Shown here piece after piece: positions 55,363-64,000 of a stretch of 64,000 nucleotides of DNA (position 1 is the stretch's first letter; every line of letters starts with the position of its first letter). Both the position numbers and the translations under genes were made by a program. The notes under the pieces were generated by a model, which was not told the DNA's origin, made no database searches, and saw only the letters and a list, made by a program, of their open reading frames with translations. This DNA is from Pacificispira spongiicola (GTDB lineage Bacteria > Pseudomonadota > Alphaproteobacteria > UBA8366 > Aestuariispiraceae), in contig NZ_JABBNT010000002.1 in assembly GCF_012926505.1 (NCBI RefSeq), positions 620,001-684,000 of the forward strand, written 5' to 3'.

Positions 55363-56621
55363 TGCCCCAACACCAGACCGATGGAACCGCCCACGGCCAT
55401 CGCACCCGCCGTCAGGGCGAATTTTCCGCCGAATCCTTTTCCGCCAACGGCCAGCGCAAGGCTCGCCTTTGCAATTGTGTTCGCCAGCATGGCCAACAGA
55501 ATGCCCGTTACGGCGACGGACGGCAGGATCGCCCCGCCCGCGCCCGCATCCTTCGCGAAACTTAGGGTCACAGTGTCCACATCGGCCAGGCCGGCGACGA
55601 TAGACAGCGTGAACAGGCCGAGATCGCCGACATGTTCGGCGATAAGGTCCGCCGCCAGGATAATGACGGCCAACAGCAGACCGAACTTAATCGCGACGGT
55701 CAGTTCCAGAGGATTCGGCAAATCGAAGGGCAGCACCTTTGTCCGGCCGGCGGTCCGGCGCCACAACACCGCCGACGCCGCGCACCCTGCCAGAGTCGCA
55801 CCGACGACGGGCGGCCACAGGGCGGGTACGAGGCCGGGCTGAAGAATACCGGCGACGGCAAGGGTCCGTACGAACATAACGGACGCGGACAAGACGGCCC
55901 CGGACGCGAACAGACGCGCGCCGGTCGGCTGTTCCCTGGCCATCCGTGCGAAGTTCAGTGTCGCCGCCGTCGACGACACCAATCCGCCCGCCAGCCCCGA
56001 CAGCAGAACCCCCGTCCCCGCCCCGGCCAATCGCATCAACACATAGCCCGCGAAGGACAGCCCGGCGATGACGACGACCATAAGCCAGATTTCGAAGGGG
56101 TTGAGCGCGCCCCAGGGATCGAGCGCACGGTTCGGCAGGATGGGCAGCAGCAAGGCCGAAATCGCAACGAATTTCAGCGTCGCGTTCATTTCCTCGGGCC
56201 GGACGTTCCGCAACCAGCCATGCACCAAGGCCTTGGTCCCCAGAATGACCGTCGTCGCCCCGGCCCCGACGACCGCCACCGTCATATTCCCCATCGCCGC
56301 ATAGGCGCCCAGGCCGAAGGTCACCAAGGCCGCCACGACCGTGGTCGCGCTGCGTTCTTGCGGATGCGGTTTCGCCCGATAATAGGCTGCCCCCATGATT
56401 CCGGCGAATCCCAGAAAGACGAGCCCGGGCACGATCGGATGCAGCTTGTTGGCGAGAAGCCCCCAGATACCGCCCAGCAGCGCAACCAGGGTGAAGGTAC
56501 GCAGACCGGCAACCCGTTCCCCCTCGTCCTCGTCCCGCGCCTGCCAACCGCGCTCCCCGCCGATCAAAATCCCGATCGCCAGCGCCACGCCCAACCGTTG
56601 CAGCAGTTCTATCTGATCCAT
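55359..56621 (-). CDS. MgtC/DUF4010 family membrane protein
   Basis: A 420-aa inner-membrane protein with about twelve hydrophobic segments. The N-terminal part resembles MgtC/SapB (LGVALAIGILIGGERGWQAR, VAGLRTFTLVALLGGIWG). The second half is the DUF4010 domain (GLAGGLVSSTAATLNFARMA, SIVAGLADVDTVTLSFA). Its function is not established; a link to ion or osmotic homeostasis is a guess. ATG 56621. It is followed by a GNAT gene with overlap. Confidence 0.88.
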   Translation of the reverse strand: MDQIELLQRLGVALAIGILIGGERGWQARDEDEGERVAGLRTFTLVALLGGIWGLLANKLHPIVPGLVFLGFAGIMGAAYYRAKPHPQERSATTVVAALVTFGLGAYAAMGNMTVAVVGAGATTVILGTKALVHGWLRNVRPEEMNATLKFVAISALLLPILPNRALDPWGALNPFEIWLMVVVIAGLSFAGYVLMRLAGAGTGVLLSGLAGGLVSSTAATLNFARMAREQPTGARLFASGAVLSASVMFVRTLAVAGILQPGLVPALWPPVVGATLAGCAASAVLWRRTAGRTKVLPFDLPNPLELTVAIKFGLLLAVIILAADLIAEHVGDLGLFTLSIVAGLADVDTVTLSFAKDAGAGGAILPSVAVTGILLAMLANTIAKASLALAVGGKGFGGKFALTAGAMAVGGSIGLVLGQ

Positions 56622-56674
56622 CGTCTCACCCCTGATTGCGCCAACAGATTAATCCCGGATGAGCGATAGGCTCA

Positions 56675-56709
56675 AAAGAAAACCCCGCCTTCCGAAGGAG
56701 GCGGGGTTT
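56675..56709 (-). terminator. Intrinsic terminator after ilvC
   Basis: On the minus strand AAACCCCGCCT pairs with AGGCGGGGTTT around a short loop and runs into TTTTCTTTT. It lies 24 bases after the ilvC stop, ahead of the DUF4010 gene. Confidence 0.92.
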
Positions 56710-56732
56710 CCCATAACCGATGCCGGAAAGGC

Positions 56733-57779
<1,047 letters not shown>

Positions 57780-57910
57780 TTATCACAAAGTTGGCGTCAT
57801 GCGCCAAAACCCGCGTCTCTCTAGCGGTCTTGGGCGGATCGATCAACGTCGGAAATGACGCCGGAGCGGCAAAAAGCCTGTGCCGAGTGTATGATTGTTG
57901 CGAAAACGGC

Positions 57911-58978
57911 TCAGTGGCCGAACTTTTTCTTCGCTTCAGACAGGCTTTTCAGCAACTGTTGACCGACCGATCCGCCGTCGCCCTTGATCTTCTGCTTCGT
58001 CACGACCTTGATCAAATCGATATGCGCGTCGATCAGGTCCAAAAGCTGCGGTGAGACTTGGGATTCCTCGTCCGTCACGTCATACAGGGACTTCCCGAAC
58101 TGGGTCATCAGCGGATAGCCGAAGATACCGCCCTGACCGCGCAGTTCGTGGGCGATTTCGTGCACGGTCGCCATGTGCAGAACCGCGCGTTCGGGTTCTT
58201 CCACCATGCGATGGTGCGCCTGGCTCAACTCATCGATGGAATGGGCGACCCAATCGGCATAGTCGCCTTCCATATTGGCGATCTTGCCTTCCGCCGCCTC
58301 GATCAGGGCGGGATCGAAGGCCGGTTCGTTCGGGTCGCCGCTGCGACCGCCGGCAAGCTTGGCCTTCAAACCGCGCGGAATGCGGAATTCCCAAACCATT
58401 TTGCTGCTGTTTTTTAACGCGGAAAGATCCTTGCCGGAATAGACGACCTCGACATCCTTTTCGGTCAGGATACGTTGATCTTCCTGAACGGGTTTCGCGC
58501 GACGCCGACGATCCGGTCCGAAATAGCGCGGGCAATAGATGTACGGGCGCGGATGTTCGATCACCGCCGTCAGGCGCTGCGCCAGCATCGCGGCGGAAAA
58601 CGGTTTCGCCAGGAATTCGTCGACGCCCGCGTCGCGTGCCGTAAAAATCACGTCCATATCGGCCGCCGCCGACACCATGATGACCGGAATGAACCGGTCC
58701 GGCGACCGGTCGGACCGCCGAAGCCAGCGCAGGAACATCGCCCCATCCACGGTCGGCATGAAATAGTCGCAGATGATCAGGTCAACGCCGCTGGTGCCGA
58801 TCATCGTTCCCTTTGTCCCGGCGGCTGGGGTCATGATCTTGATCGCCTGCTCGCCGTCTTCGGCGATCAGGATGCGTTCGACCCCCAGAGCGCGCAGAAC
58901 GTTCACGAATACCGACCGCATGAAGGCGCTGTCTTCGACCAGCAGCACGGAAAGTCGGGTAAAATCGAGACGCGCCAT
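57911..58978 (-). CDS. Receiver fused to Hpt-like domain
   Basis: A 355-aa two-domain signalling protein. The N-terminal receiver (8-130) has VLLVEDSAFMRSVF, phosphoacceptor D71 in LIICDYFMPTVDG and K125 in LAKPFS. An Arg-rich linker has FGPDRRRRAKP. The C-terminal helical part at about 225-345 carries HEIAHELRGQGGIFGYP, matching the Hpt pattern H-x-L-(K/R)-G with His277 as candidate phospho-His. Receiver and Hpt in one protein without kinase or output is a phosphorelay shuttle. It has no kinase next to it. The SAFMRS after the acidic patch recalls CheY-like proteins. Confidence 0.87.
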   Translation of the reverse strand: MARLDFTRLSVLLVEDSAFMRSVFVNVLRALGVERILIAEDGEQAIKIMTPAAGTKGTMIGTSGVDLIICDYFMPTVDGAMFLRWLRRSDRSPDRFIPVIMVSAAADMDVIFTARDAGVDEFLAKPFSAAMLAQRLTAVIEHPRPYIYCPRYFGPDRRRRAKPVQEDQRILTEKDVEVVYSGKDLSALKNSSKMVWEFRIPRGLKAKLAGGRSGDPNEPAFDPALIEAAEGKIANMEGDYADWVAHSIDELSQAHHRMVEEPERAVLHMATVHEIAHELRGQGGIFGYPLMTQFGKSLYDVTDEESQVSPQLLDLIDAHIDLIKVVTKQKIKGDGGSVGQQLLKSLSEAKKKFGH

Positions 58979-59113
58979 ATCGTTCCTCTAGGGGTTTCCC
59001 CAAAACGGTCTTATTTTTGTTGCCGTATTGGGGCAACACGCCCGCGCGCAAGTCAAGCCATCGCAATAATCGAATGTGAAATGGGACTGCGCTGCTTTCA
59101 CGGAACGACGCCC

Positions 59114-59359
59114 CTAGACAAGGATGTTCAGGTAAAATCCCCGCGACGGAATTCCCTTTCGTGGTCCGTTCGCACCGTCGAAGGCCAGGAGGGTCCGCAA
59201 TCTGTGAAAAGCGCCTTCCAAATCCGACGTAAAGTCCGACCAGCGGCCGTCCGACGACCGCGCGCCGCGTGACGCGCCCGCACCGCGCTGACCATAGTCC
59301 GTCGATTGGCCCGGCTTGGGCTGAATTCGATTGTTCGATCCAAATCCGATATCGCTCAT
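59114..59359 (-). CDS. Small hypothetical protein upstream of the receiver-Hpt gene
   Basis: An 81-aa frame starting MSDIGFGSNNRIQPKPGQST. It has a Gly/Ser/Arg-rich middle and an ordered end: SDFTSDLEGAFHRLRTLLAF followed by GPRKGIPSRGFYLNILV. The ribosome site is weak. It lies 135 bases upstream of the receiver-Hpt gene in the same direction and is divergent from yciB. I do not assign a function. Protein-like composition against the other frames supports it. Confidence 0.6.
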   Translation of the reverse strand: MSDIGFGSNNRIQPKPGQSTDYGQRGAGASRGARSSDGRWSDFTSDLEGAFHRLRTLLAFDGANGPRKGIPSRGFYLNILV

Positions 59360-59437
59360 GCCGACGATTATGAAGTGCGTCGCCATTCCGTGCAATCGAC
59401 AGGTGACGCGCCCGCGCGCATCGCTTATACAGCCGTC

Positions 59438-60052
59438 ATGACTGATCGCGAGACGAACGCCCCCACTCCCGCCACCGGCAAACCGGGTAAGAAATCCGCC
59501 GCGCCGCAATGGCTGGGATCAGCCATCGAATTCGCGCCGCTGGGGGCCTTTCTGGTCACCTGGCTGTGGTCGAAAGACCTCATGGCCGCGACCGTCGTTG
59601 TCATGGTGGCCAGCGCGCTGGCCGTTCTCGTATCCTACCTTGTACATCGCAAGATTCCCTGGATGCCGTTGATGACAGCCATGATCGTCGGCGTTTTCGG
59701 CGGTCTGACGCTGTATCTGGCGGACGAAAGCTTCATCAAGATGAAGCCGACAATGATCAACACGCTGTTCGCGGCGATCCTGTTCGGCATGCTGGCGCTG
59801 GGCAAATTGCCGCTGAAAAAGCTGCTGGGGCACGCCTTCGAAATGCCGGACAGCGCCTGGAAGACATTGACCGTCCGCACCGGCCTGTTCTTTCTGATCA
59901 CCGCCATCTTGAACGAGGCCGTCTGGCGCACGCAGCCGACCGAAGTCTGGGTCTATTTCAAGTTTCCCGGCCTGACGGTCCTGACGATCGGGTATTTCCT
60001 GTTACAGATTCCGTTCATCATGCGCCACGCCGACCAAAACCAAACGTCCTGA
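59438..60052 (+). CDS. yciB: Septation protein YciB / intracellular septation protein A family
   Basis: A 204-aa inner-membrane protein with about five or six hydrophobic segments, beginning after a 25-residue polar leader. Family marks are FAPLGAFLVTWLW, HRKIPWMPLMTAMIVGVFGGLTLYLADESFIKMKPTMINTLFA, and KTLTVRTGLFFLITAILNEAVWR. YciB homologues affect cell-envelope synthesis and septum formation. ATG 59438 is supported by the polar start; the open frame upstream is antisense to the small gene at 59114. A TPR-methyltransferase follows 32 bases later. Confidence 0.92.
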   Translation: MTDRETNAPTPATGKPGKKSAAPQWLGSAIEFAPLGAFLVTWLWSKDLMAATVVVMVASALAVLVSYLVHRKIPWMPLMTAMIVGVFGGLTLYLADESFIKMKPTMINTLFAAILFGMLALGKLPLKKLLGHAFEMPDSAWKTLTVRTGLFFLITAILNEAVWRTQPTEVWVYFKFPGLTVLTIGYFLLQIPFIMRHADQNQTS

Positions 60053-60084
60053 GCCGCCCCCCGCCGGCCCGATACGGGAATATC

Positions 60085-61200
60085 ATGTCCGACCTGACCG
60101 CCTATATTGCAGAGGCCGAAGAACATTACCGCCGCAACCGTCTTGAAGATGCCGCCGCGGCCTATGAAAACGCGCTGGAAATCGACCCGAACCACGCCGA
60201 AGCCCTGGAATGGCGCGGCGAGATCGCGGTGCAGATGGACGATTACGAAACCGCTGTCGACTGCCTGTCCAAGGCACGCCGCCTGCGCGGGGACGACGTG
60301 TTCACCGAATACACCAATCTGGGCCTGTCCTATTACGAACTGAACATGGCCGAAGAAGCTGTCGAAACCCTGTGGCGGGCGGTTCGACGCGACGCGACCG
60401 ACCTTGTGTCCCATTCCAATCTGGGCAAGGCGCTCTACGACCTTCACGCTCACGGGCATGAGGAAGAGGCCGAAAAGATAGCCGCCGCCTGGATGCGGCA
60501 ATTCCCGGAAGTTCCGGACGCGCAGCATATCGGCCCGGCGATTTCCGGCCTGGGCCTGCCGGAAACGGCGTCGCCCGCCTATGTCGAGGATATCTTCAAC
60601 GACTACGCCCCGATCTTCGACGAAAAGCTGGCTGAACTCGGCTACCGTGCCCCGACCTTGATCCTGCAAACGCTGCAGGACCAATTGCCGCCGCCGAACC
60701 GCGATCTCGTCGTATTGGACGCCGGTTGCGGCACCGGCCTGTGCGGCCCGTTGCTGACCCCCTATGCCCATCGCCTGGACGGCGTCGACCTGTCGCCCAA
60801 GATGTTGGAAAAAGCGCGGGAAAAGGGCCTTTACGACGGCTTGGAGAAAGCGGAATTGACCGCCTATCTGAATAAGGCCGGGGATATGTACGACCTGATC
60901 GTCGCCGCCGACGTGCTGTGCTATTTCGGCGACCTGCTGGCGGTCTGCAAGGCGTTCCGCAAGGCCCTGGTGCCGACCGGACGGCTCGGCTTCTCCGTGG
61001 AAATCAGCGAAGAGATCGCAGAGGACGGCCCCGGCTATCTGCTCAACCAAAGCGGTCGTTACAAACACGATGCCGACTATATCCGTCAGGTGGTGTCGGA
61101 CGCGGGTCTGGCCCTGATGGAAGCCCGTCCCGACGTATTGCGCAGCGAGTATGGCGAACCGGTGAACGGTTTGATCGTCACCGCCGCGAAACCGGGTTAA
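60085..61200 (+). CDS. TPR-repeat class I SAM methyltransferase
   Basis: A 371-aa fusion. The N-terminal half (about 1-150) has TPR units such as AEEHYRRNRLEDAAAAYENALEIDPNHAEAL and LGLSYYELNMAEEAVETLWRAVRR. The C-terminal half (about 190-371) is a class I methyltransferase with SAM motif VVLDAGCGTGLCGPLL, acidic VDLSPKMLEKAREKG and motif IV VAADVLCYFGDL. Segment VEDIFNDYAPIFDEKLAELGYRAP before it is typical of this group. It acts in the cytoplasm, with a protein or small-molecule acceptor unknown. It is 40 bases upstream of another TPR enzyme gene. Confidence 0.9.
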   Translation: MSDLTAYIAEAEEHYRRNRLEDAAAAYENALEIDPNHAEALEWRGEIAVQMDDYETAVDCLSKARRLRGDDVFTEYTNLGLSYYELNMAEEAVETLWRAVRRDATDLVSHSNLGKALYDLHAHGHEEEAEKIAAAWMRQFPEVPDAQHIGPAISGLGLPETASPAYVEDIFNDYAPIFDEKLAELGYRAPTLILQTLQDQLPPPNRDLVVLDAGCGTGLCGPLLTPYAHRLDGVDLSPKMLEKAREKGLYDGLEKAELTAYLNKAGDMYDLIVAADVLCYFGDLLAVCKAFRKALVPTGRLGFSVEISEEIAEDGPGYLLNQSGRYKHDADYIRQVVSDAGLALMEARPDVLRSEYGEPVNGLIVTAAKPG

Positions 61201-61240
61201 TACCTTTTCGTGTATTCGAACCTTAGCTATTCTCCCGGCC

Positions 61241-62941
61241 ATGTCTGATCAAACGGAGCCTCCTCCCCCTTCCGGCGTGGAGCCGAGCATTGCCAAGGCC
61301 GCCCCGAAACGGGTCGTCGCCAAGGCCGTAGCGCGCAAATCCGCCGCCGTCGCACCAAAACCTGAGGGACCGGCGGTCTTGCGCACCGTCGCGAAGGGCC
61401 ACGGCGCATGGGGGGAAGAGAAACGGGGGGAAGAGGAAGCCGCCCCGAAACGGCCCCCGGCCAAACGTCCAGTCGTGAAGGCGACCGTCAAATCGCAGGT
61501 CGTCAAGAAAACCGCCCGCCCTGCCGAACCCGCGCCGGAAGACACGGTCACCGGCCCGAAGCAAACGGCGGAGGCGAACCGGGATGCCCTGATGCGTCAA
61601 GCGCTGACGGCCCATAGTGACGGTCGCCTGGACGATGCGGTGAACAGTTATCGCAAGGTGCTGCTGGCCGAGCCGGATTTCGCGCCGGCCTGGATCAATC
61701 TTGGGGTGCTGCACCGGCGACGCGGCGCCTATGATGCGGCGGTCATCTGCCTGAAGCGCGGCATCGCGTTGAAGCCGGATGACGGCCCGGCCTGGTCGAA
61801 CCTGGGCAACGCCTTGCGCGCGGTGAACCGGCTGGAAGAAGCCCTTGCGGCCCAGCGCCGCGCCCTGGACCTGTCGCCTGACCTGCCGCGCATCCATTAC
61901 AATTACGGCCTGACCATCCGCGATGCCGGCGATTTGAAGGAAAGCGAACACGCGCTGCGCCGCGCCCAATTGCTGGGCCATGACAAGCCGGAACTGCGCT
62001 GGGACCAATCCCTGACGCATTTGTTGAAAGGCGACCTGAAAAAAGGGTTCGAAGCCTACGAGAACCGTTGGGGCCTGGAAGACGTGCCGCGCCTTCACAC
62101 GCAGGTCCCCGCCTGGACCGGAGAGCCGCTGGATGGGCGGCGGCTTCTCGTCTGGGCCGAACAGGGGCTGGGCGACACGATCCAGTTCTGCCGCTACCTG
62201 ACGGGCCGGGAGGAGGGTGCGATCCTGGACCCGCGTCGAGACGAGCTGGTCCTGGAGGTTCAGCAACCCTTGGCGCGGCTGTTACGCAACTCACCCGATT
62301 TCGCGCGGGTCAAGATCGTAGAGCGCGGGCGCAGCCTGCCGGAAGTCGATCTCCAAATTCCGCTATTGAGCCTGCCTTATTGCTTCGGCACCGATCTGAA
62401 GTCGATCCCGGACCATTGCCCCTATCTGGTCGCACCCGCGAAAACCGGCCATATGGTGCCACCGCGCAAGAACCGCCTGAAAGTCGGGATCGCCTGGGCG
62501 GGCAAGCCGACGCATAAGAACGACCGCAACCGATCCATCGACCTGTGCCAGTTCGCGCCGCTGTTCGATCTGCCGAATGTCGATTTCCATTCGCTGCAAA
62601 AAGGCGATGCCACGGCCGATATAGACGAGAAAGGCCTGGGCGCGATCATCCGGGATCGCGGCACGACGTTCCGGGATTTCGCGGACACGGCCGCCGTTGT
62701 TCGAGATATGGACCTGATCATCAGTATCGATACCTCCGTCGCGCATCTGGCCGGGGCCATGGCGCGGCCGGTCTGGACGTTGCTGCCCTATGCGCCCGAC
62801 TGGCGTTGGATGATGCGCCGGGACGACAGTCCCTGGTATCCGTCCATGACCCTGTTTCGGCAAACGAGCCCCGGCGATTGGGGAGAAGTGTTCTCCCGCC
62901 TGCGGCATGCCCTGATCCGGAAGCTCAAAACGCTGCGCTGA
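61241..62941 (+). CDS. TPR protein with glycosyltransferase-like C-terminal domain
   Basis: A 566-aa protein. Residues 1-110 are Lys/Ala/Pro-rich and probably unstructured (RVVAKAVARKSAAVAPKPEG). TPR units at about 115-255 include LTAHSDGRLDDAVNSYRKVL and WINLGVLHRRRGAYDAAVICLKRGI. The C-terminal half resembles TPR-linked glycosyltransferase-9/OGT-like proteins: LVWAEQGLGDTIQFCRYL, LKVGIAWAGKPTHKNDRNRS and ISIDTSVAHLAGAMARPVWTLLP. A role in glycosylating a surface or flagellar component is possible. It lies 40 bases after the TPR-methyltransferase, so the two are probably co-transcribed. Confidence 0.9.
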   Translation: MSDQTEPPPPSGVEPSIAKAAPKRVVAKAVARKSAAVAPKPEGPAVLRTVAKGHGAWGEEKRGEEEAAPKRPPAKRPVVKATVKSQVVKKTARPAEPAPEDTVTGPKQTAEANRDALMRQALTAHSDGRLDDAVNSYRKVLLAEPDFAPAWINLGVLHRRRGAYDAAVICLKRGIALKPDDGPAWSNLGNALRAVNRLEEALAAQRRALDLSPDLPRIHYNYGLTIRDAGDLKESEHALRRAQLLGHDKPELRWDQSLTHLLKGDLKKGFEAYENRWGLEDVPRLHTQVPAWTGEPLDGRRLLVWAEQGLGDTIQFCRYLTGREEGAILDPRRDELVLEVQQPLARLLRNSPDFARVKIVERGRSLPEVDLQIPLLSLPYCFGTDLKSIPDHCPYLVAPAKTGHMVPPRKNRLKVGIAWAGKPTHKNDRNRSIDLCQFAPLFDLPNVDFHSLQKGDATADIDEKGLGAIIRDRGTTFRDFADTAAVVRDMDLIISIDTSVAHLAGAMARPVWTLLPYAPDWRWMMRRDDSPWYPSMTLFRQTSPGDWGEVFSRLRHALIRKLKTLR

Positions 62942-63006
62942 TCCGCCTTTCAAGGCATCTTTGATCCTCTGTGGTTCTCAAGAGATCGCTTTCATTGTTT
63001 TAGTTT

Positions 63007-63042
63007 TTGATTTGTTCTCATGAACAAAAGAGAACAAATCAA
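63007..63042. repeat. 13-bp perfect inverted repeat before mraZ
   Basis: TTGATTTGTTCTC at 63007-63019 pairs with GAGAACAAATCAA at 63030-63042 around a 10-base loop. It is AT-rich, with no T-run on the plus strand and a T-poor tail on the minus strand, so it is not a good terminator. It may be an operator. The gap 62942-63373 otherwise holds only the mraZ promoter. Confidence 0.6.
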
Positions 63043-63169
63043 GAATTTAAATAAGCGAATTCTCTTACCCACCCCTTCCCGCACTTTCAGATCGATTTTC
63101 CTGCCTCGATTTTGGGGCGTTTTTACTATTCGAGAACTTTGGATAGGTGGCTTTTTACCTGTATCTACG

Positions 63170-63210
63170 TTGACTGACAGTGCTTTCCCATGATATCCCA
63201 TGTTATCCCA
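63170..63210 (+). promoter_or_regulatory. mraZ promoter with three MraZ boxes
   Basis: A -35-like TTGACT (63170-63175) and -10-like GATATC (63192-63197) with 16 bases between are overlapped by three TCCCA units at 63186-63190, 63196-63200 and 63206-63210. Read on the other strand these are TGGGA repeats with 5-base spacers, the MraZ binding pattern defined in E. coli, which fits autoregulation of the division cluster. Confidence 0.8.
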
Positions 63211-63373
63211 TAAACGGGACTGATGCGAAAATCCGCTTGGAATTTGTCCGTCCAGGATTGGCATCGAAACGTTGGGGAAAGACCGAAACGCGGGAGAAGC
63301 CCGGGTCGAGGCCGACAGAACTAGCCCCGTTCGGACGCGGACGGGTGCGCATCGGGAAAGGGTGACGGCGATC

Positions 63374-63832
63374 ATGGCGCTGTTTACCGGCACGTTCGAG
63401 AACAAGGTCGACCGGAAGGGACGCGTTTCCCTGCCGTCCGATTTTCGTGCCGAGCTGCCGGAGGGCGGCGAACGGGTCGTCTATATCTACCCCTCTCCCA
63501 AACACGATGCGCTGGAGGCCTGCGACAAGGCCTTCATGCAGCGGCTGGTCGAAGCGATCGAGGATCGCCCCCTCTATTCCGATGAAGAGGAAGACCTGAA
63601 CCAATCTATCGTCGCCCAGGCCCGCCGCGCCCTGCTGGACGATACCGGACGCCTCGTCCTGCCCCCGGATCACGCCGACCATGCCGGTATCGAAGACAAG
63701 GCCGTTTTCGTCGGTCAGGGCAGCCGCTTCCAGATCTGGTCCCCGGACCGCTATGCCGACCATGCGAAGATCACCCGCGAACGGGCGAAATCCCGGACGC
63801 TGTCCCTAAAACCAGTCGGAGGGGACAAATGA
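63374..63832 (+). CDS. mraZ: Transcriptional regulator MraZ
   Basis: A 152-aa protein with two AbrB-like SpoVT folds, which forms rings and represses its own cluster. The first repeat begins [27 protein letters not shown]; the second has [23 protein letters not shown] and the closing [16 protein letters not shown] 63374. Its boxes are at 63186-63210. The stop overlaps the rsmH start by ATGA, the standard start of the dcw cluster. Confidence 0.96.
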   Translation: MALFTGTFENKVDRKGRVSLPSDFRAELPEGGERVVYIYPSPKHDALEACDKAFMQRLVEAIEDRPLYSDEEEDLNQSIVAQARRALLDDTGRLVLPPDHADHAGIEDKAVFVGQGSRFQIWSPDRYADHAKITRERAKSRTLSLKPVGGDK

Positions 63833-64000
63833 TCGCCGAACAGAACGCCATTCACCTGCCGGTCATGCTGCCGGACGTGCTGACGGCCTTGAAGCCGACG
63901 GCGCGCGAAACCTATCTGGACGGCACATTCGGGGCGGGCGGTTACAGCCGCGCCATTCTGGAAGCCGCAGATTGCCGCCTGTTCGCCATCGACCGCGACC
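63829..64000 (+). CDS. rsmH: 16S rRNA (cytosine(1402)-N(4))-methyltransferase RsmH, 5' part
   Basis: The first 57 codons of RsmH/MraW, which methylates C1402 in the 16S rRNA P site. The start [21 protein letters not shown] and [17 protein letters not shown] (SAM-binding motif I) with FAIDRD are clear. ATG 63829 overlaps the mraZ stop and has GGAGGGG upstream. The gene runs past the right edge; ftsL, ftsI and other division genes are expected after it. Confidence 0.95.
   Translation, partial: MIAEQNAIHLPVMLPDVLTALKPTARETYLDGTFGAGGYSRAILEAADCRLFAIDRD

Noticed and set aside
63016-63036. Possible alphaproteobacterial LexA box in the palindrome before mraZ
   Set aside because: The two GAAC units are 6 bases apart, not 7 as in the GTTC-N7-GTTC consensus.

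Overview
The window looks like chromosomal DNA of a GC-rich alphaproteobacterium, most likely from the Rhodospirillales. Three things point there: the minus-strand block ffh-rpsP-rimM-trmD-rplS-leuC-leuD facing dapF-mtaB-ftsY, the mraZ-rsmH start of the division and cell-wall cluster at the right edge, and the density of chemoreceptors and sensor kinases. The placement is inferred from gene content and order; no 16S gene is present. No insertion sequence, prophage, CRISPR array or replication origin was seen.

Positions 1-11.9 kb hold an uptake and catabolism region, almost all on the minus strand. It has a FAD monooxygenase of the aromatic acyl-CoA hydroxylase type, a benzoate-CoA-ligase-like enzyme, a LysE-type exporter, a periplasmic 5'-nucleotidase and a fumarylacetoacetate-hydrolase-family enzyme. 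Two closely related periplasmic binding proteins and the LivH and LivM permeases of a branched-chain-type ABC importer follow. An IclR regulator is divergent from the monooxygenase. I infer import, CoA activation, hydroxylation and later cleavage of an aromatic acid. The two binding-protein genes carry the same promoter/operator architecture.

Positions 11.9-28.3 kb are a sensory region. It contains a CBS protein, a DUF924 protein, tRNA-Pro(CGG), a hybrid histidine kinase, receivers (one with Asp replaced by Glu at the phosphorylation site), two chemoreceptors (one with a periplasmic partner), a CHASE-domain kinase, a receiver fused to an HD-GYP-like domain and an OmpR-type regulator. Two receiver genes flanking the CHASE kinase share an identical upstream element.

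Positions 28.4-42.9 kb are mixed metabolism and regulation: pyridoxal kinase, an EamA exporter, a CitE-like lyase, a small periplasmic molybdopterin-oxidoreductase-fold protein next to a kinase, methylmalonate-semialdehyde dehydrogenase, an SDR, a DUF1835 protein overlapping a MASE1 kinase, a ParA-like ATPase, Sua5/TsaC, and a compact cassette of EF-hand protein, ECF sigma factor, probable anti-sigma protein and periplasmic metal-sensor-like protein.

Positions 42.9-64 kb are mostly housekeeping: leucine biosynthesis with an extra 55-codon gene between leuC and leuD, ribosome and SRP genes, dapF, mtaB, ftsY and ilvC. Accessory genes are a third chemoreceptor, a receiver fused to an Hpt-like domain, a small conserved-looking protein, YciB, two TPR enzymes (one a methyltransferase, one glycosyltransferase-like), then mraZ with clear MraZ boxes and the start of rsmH.
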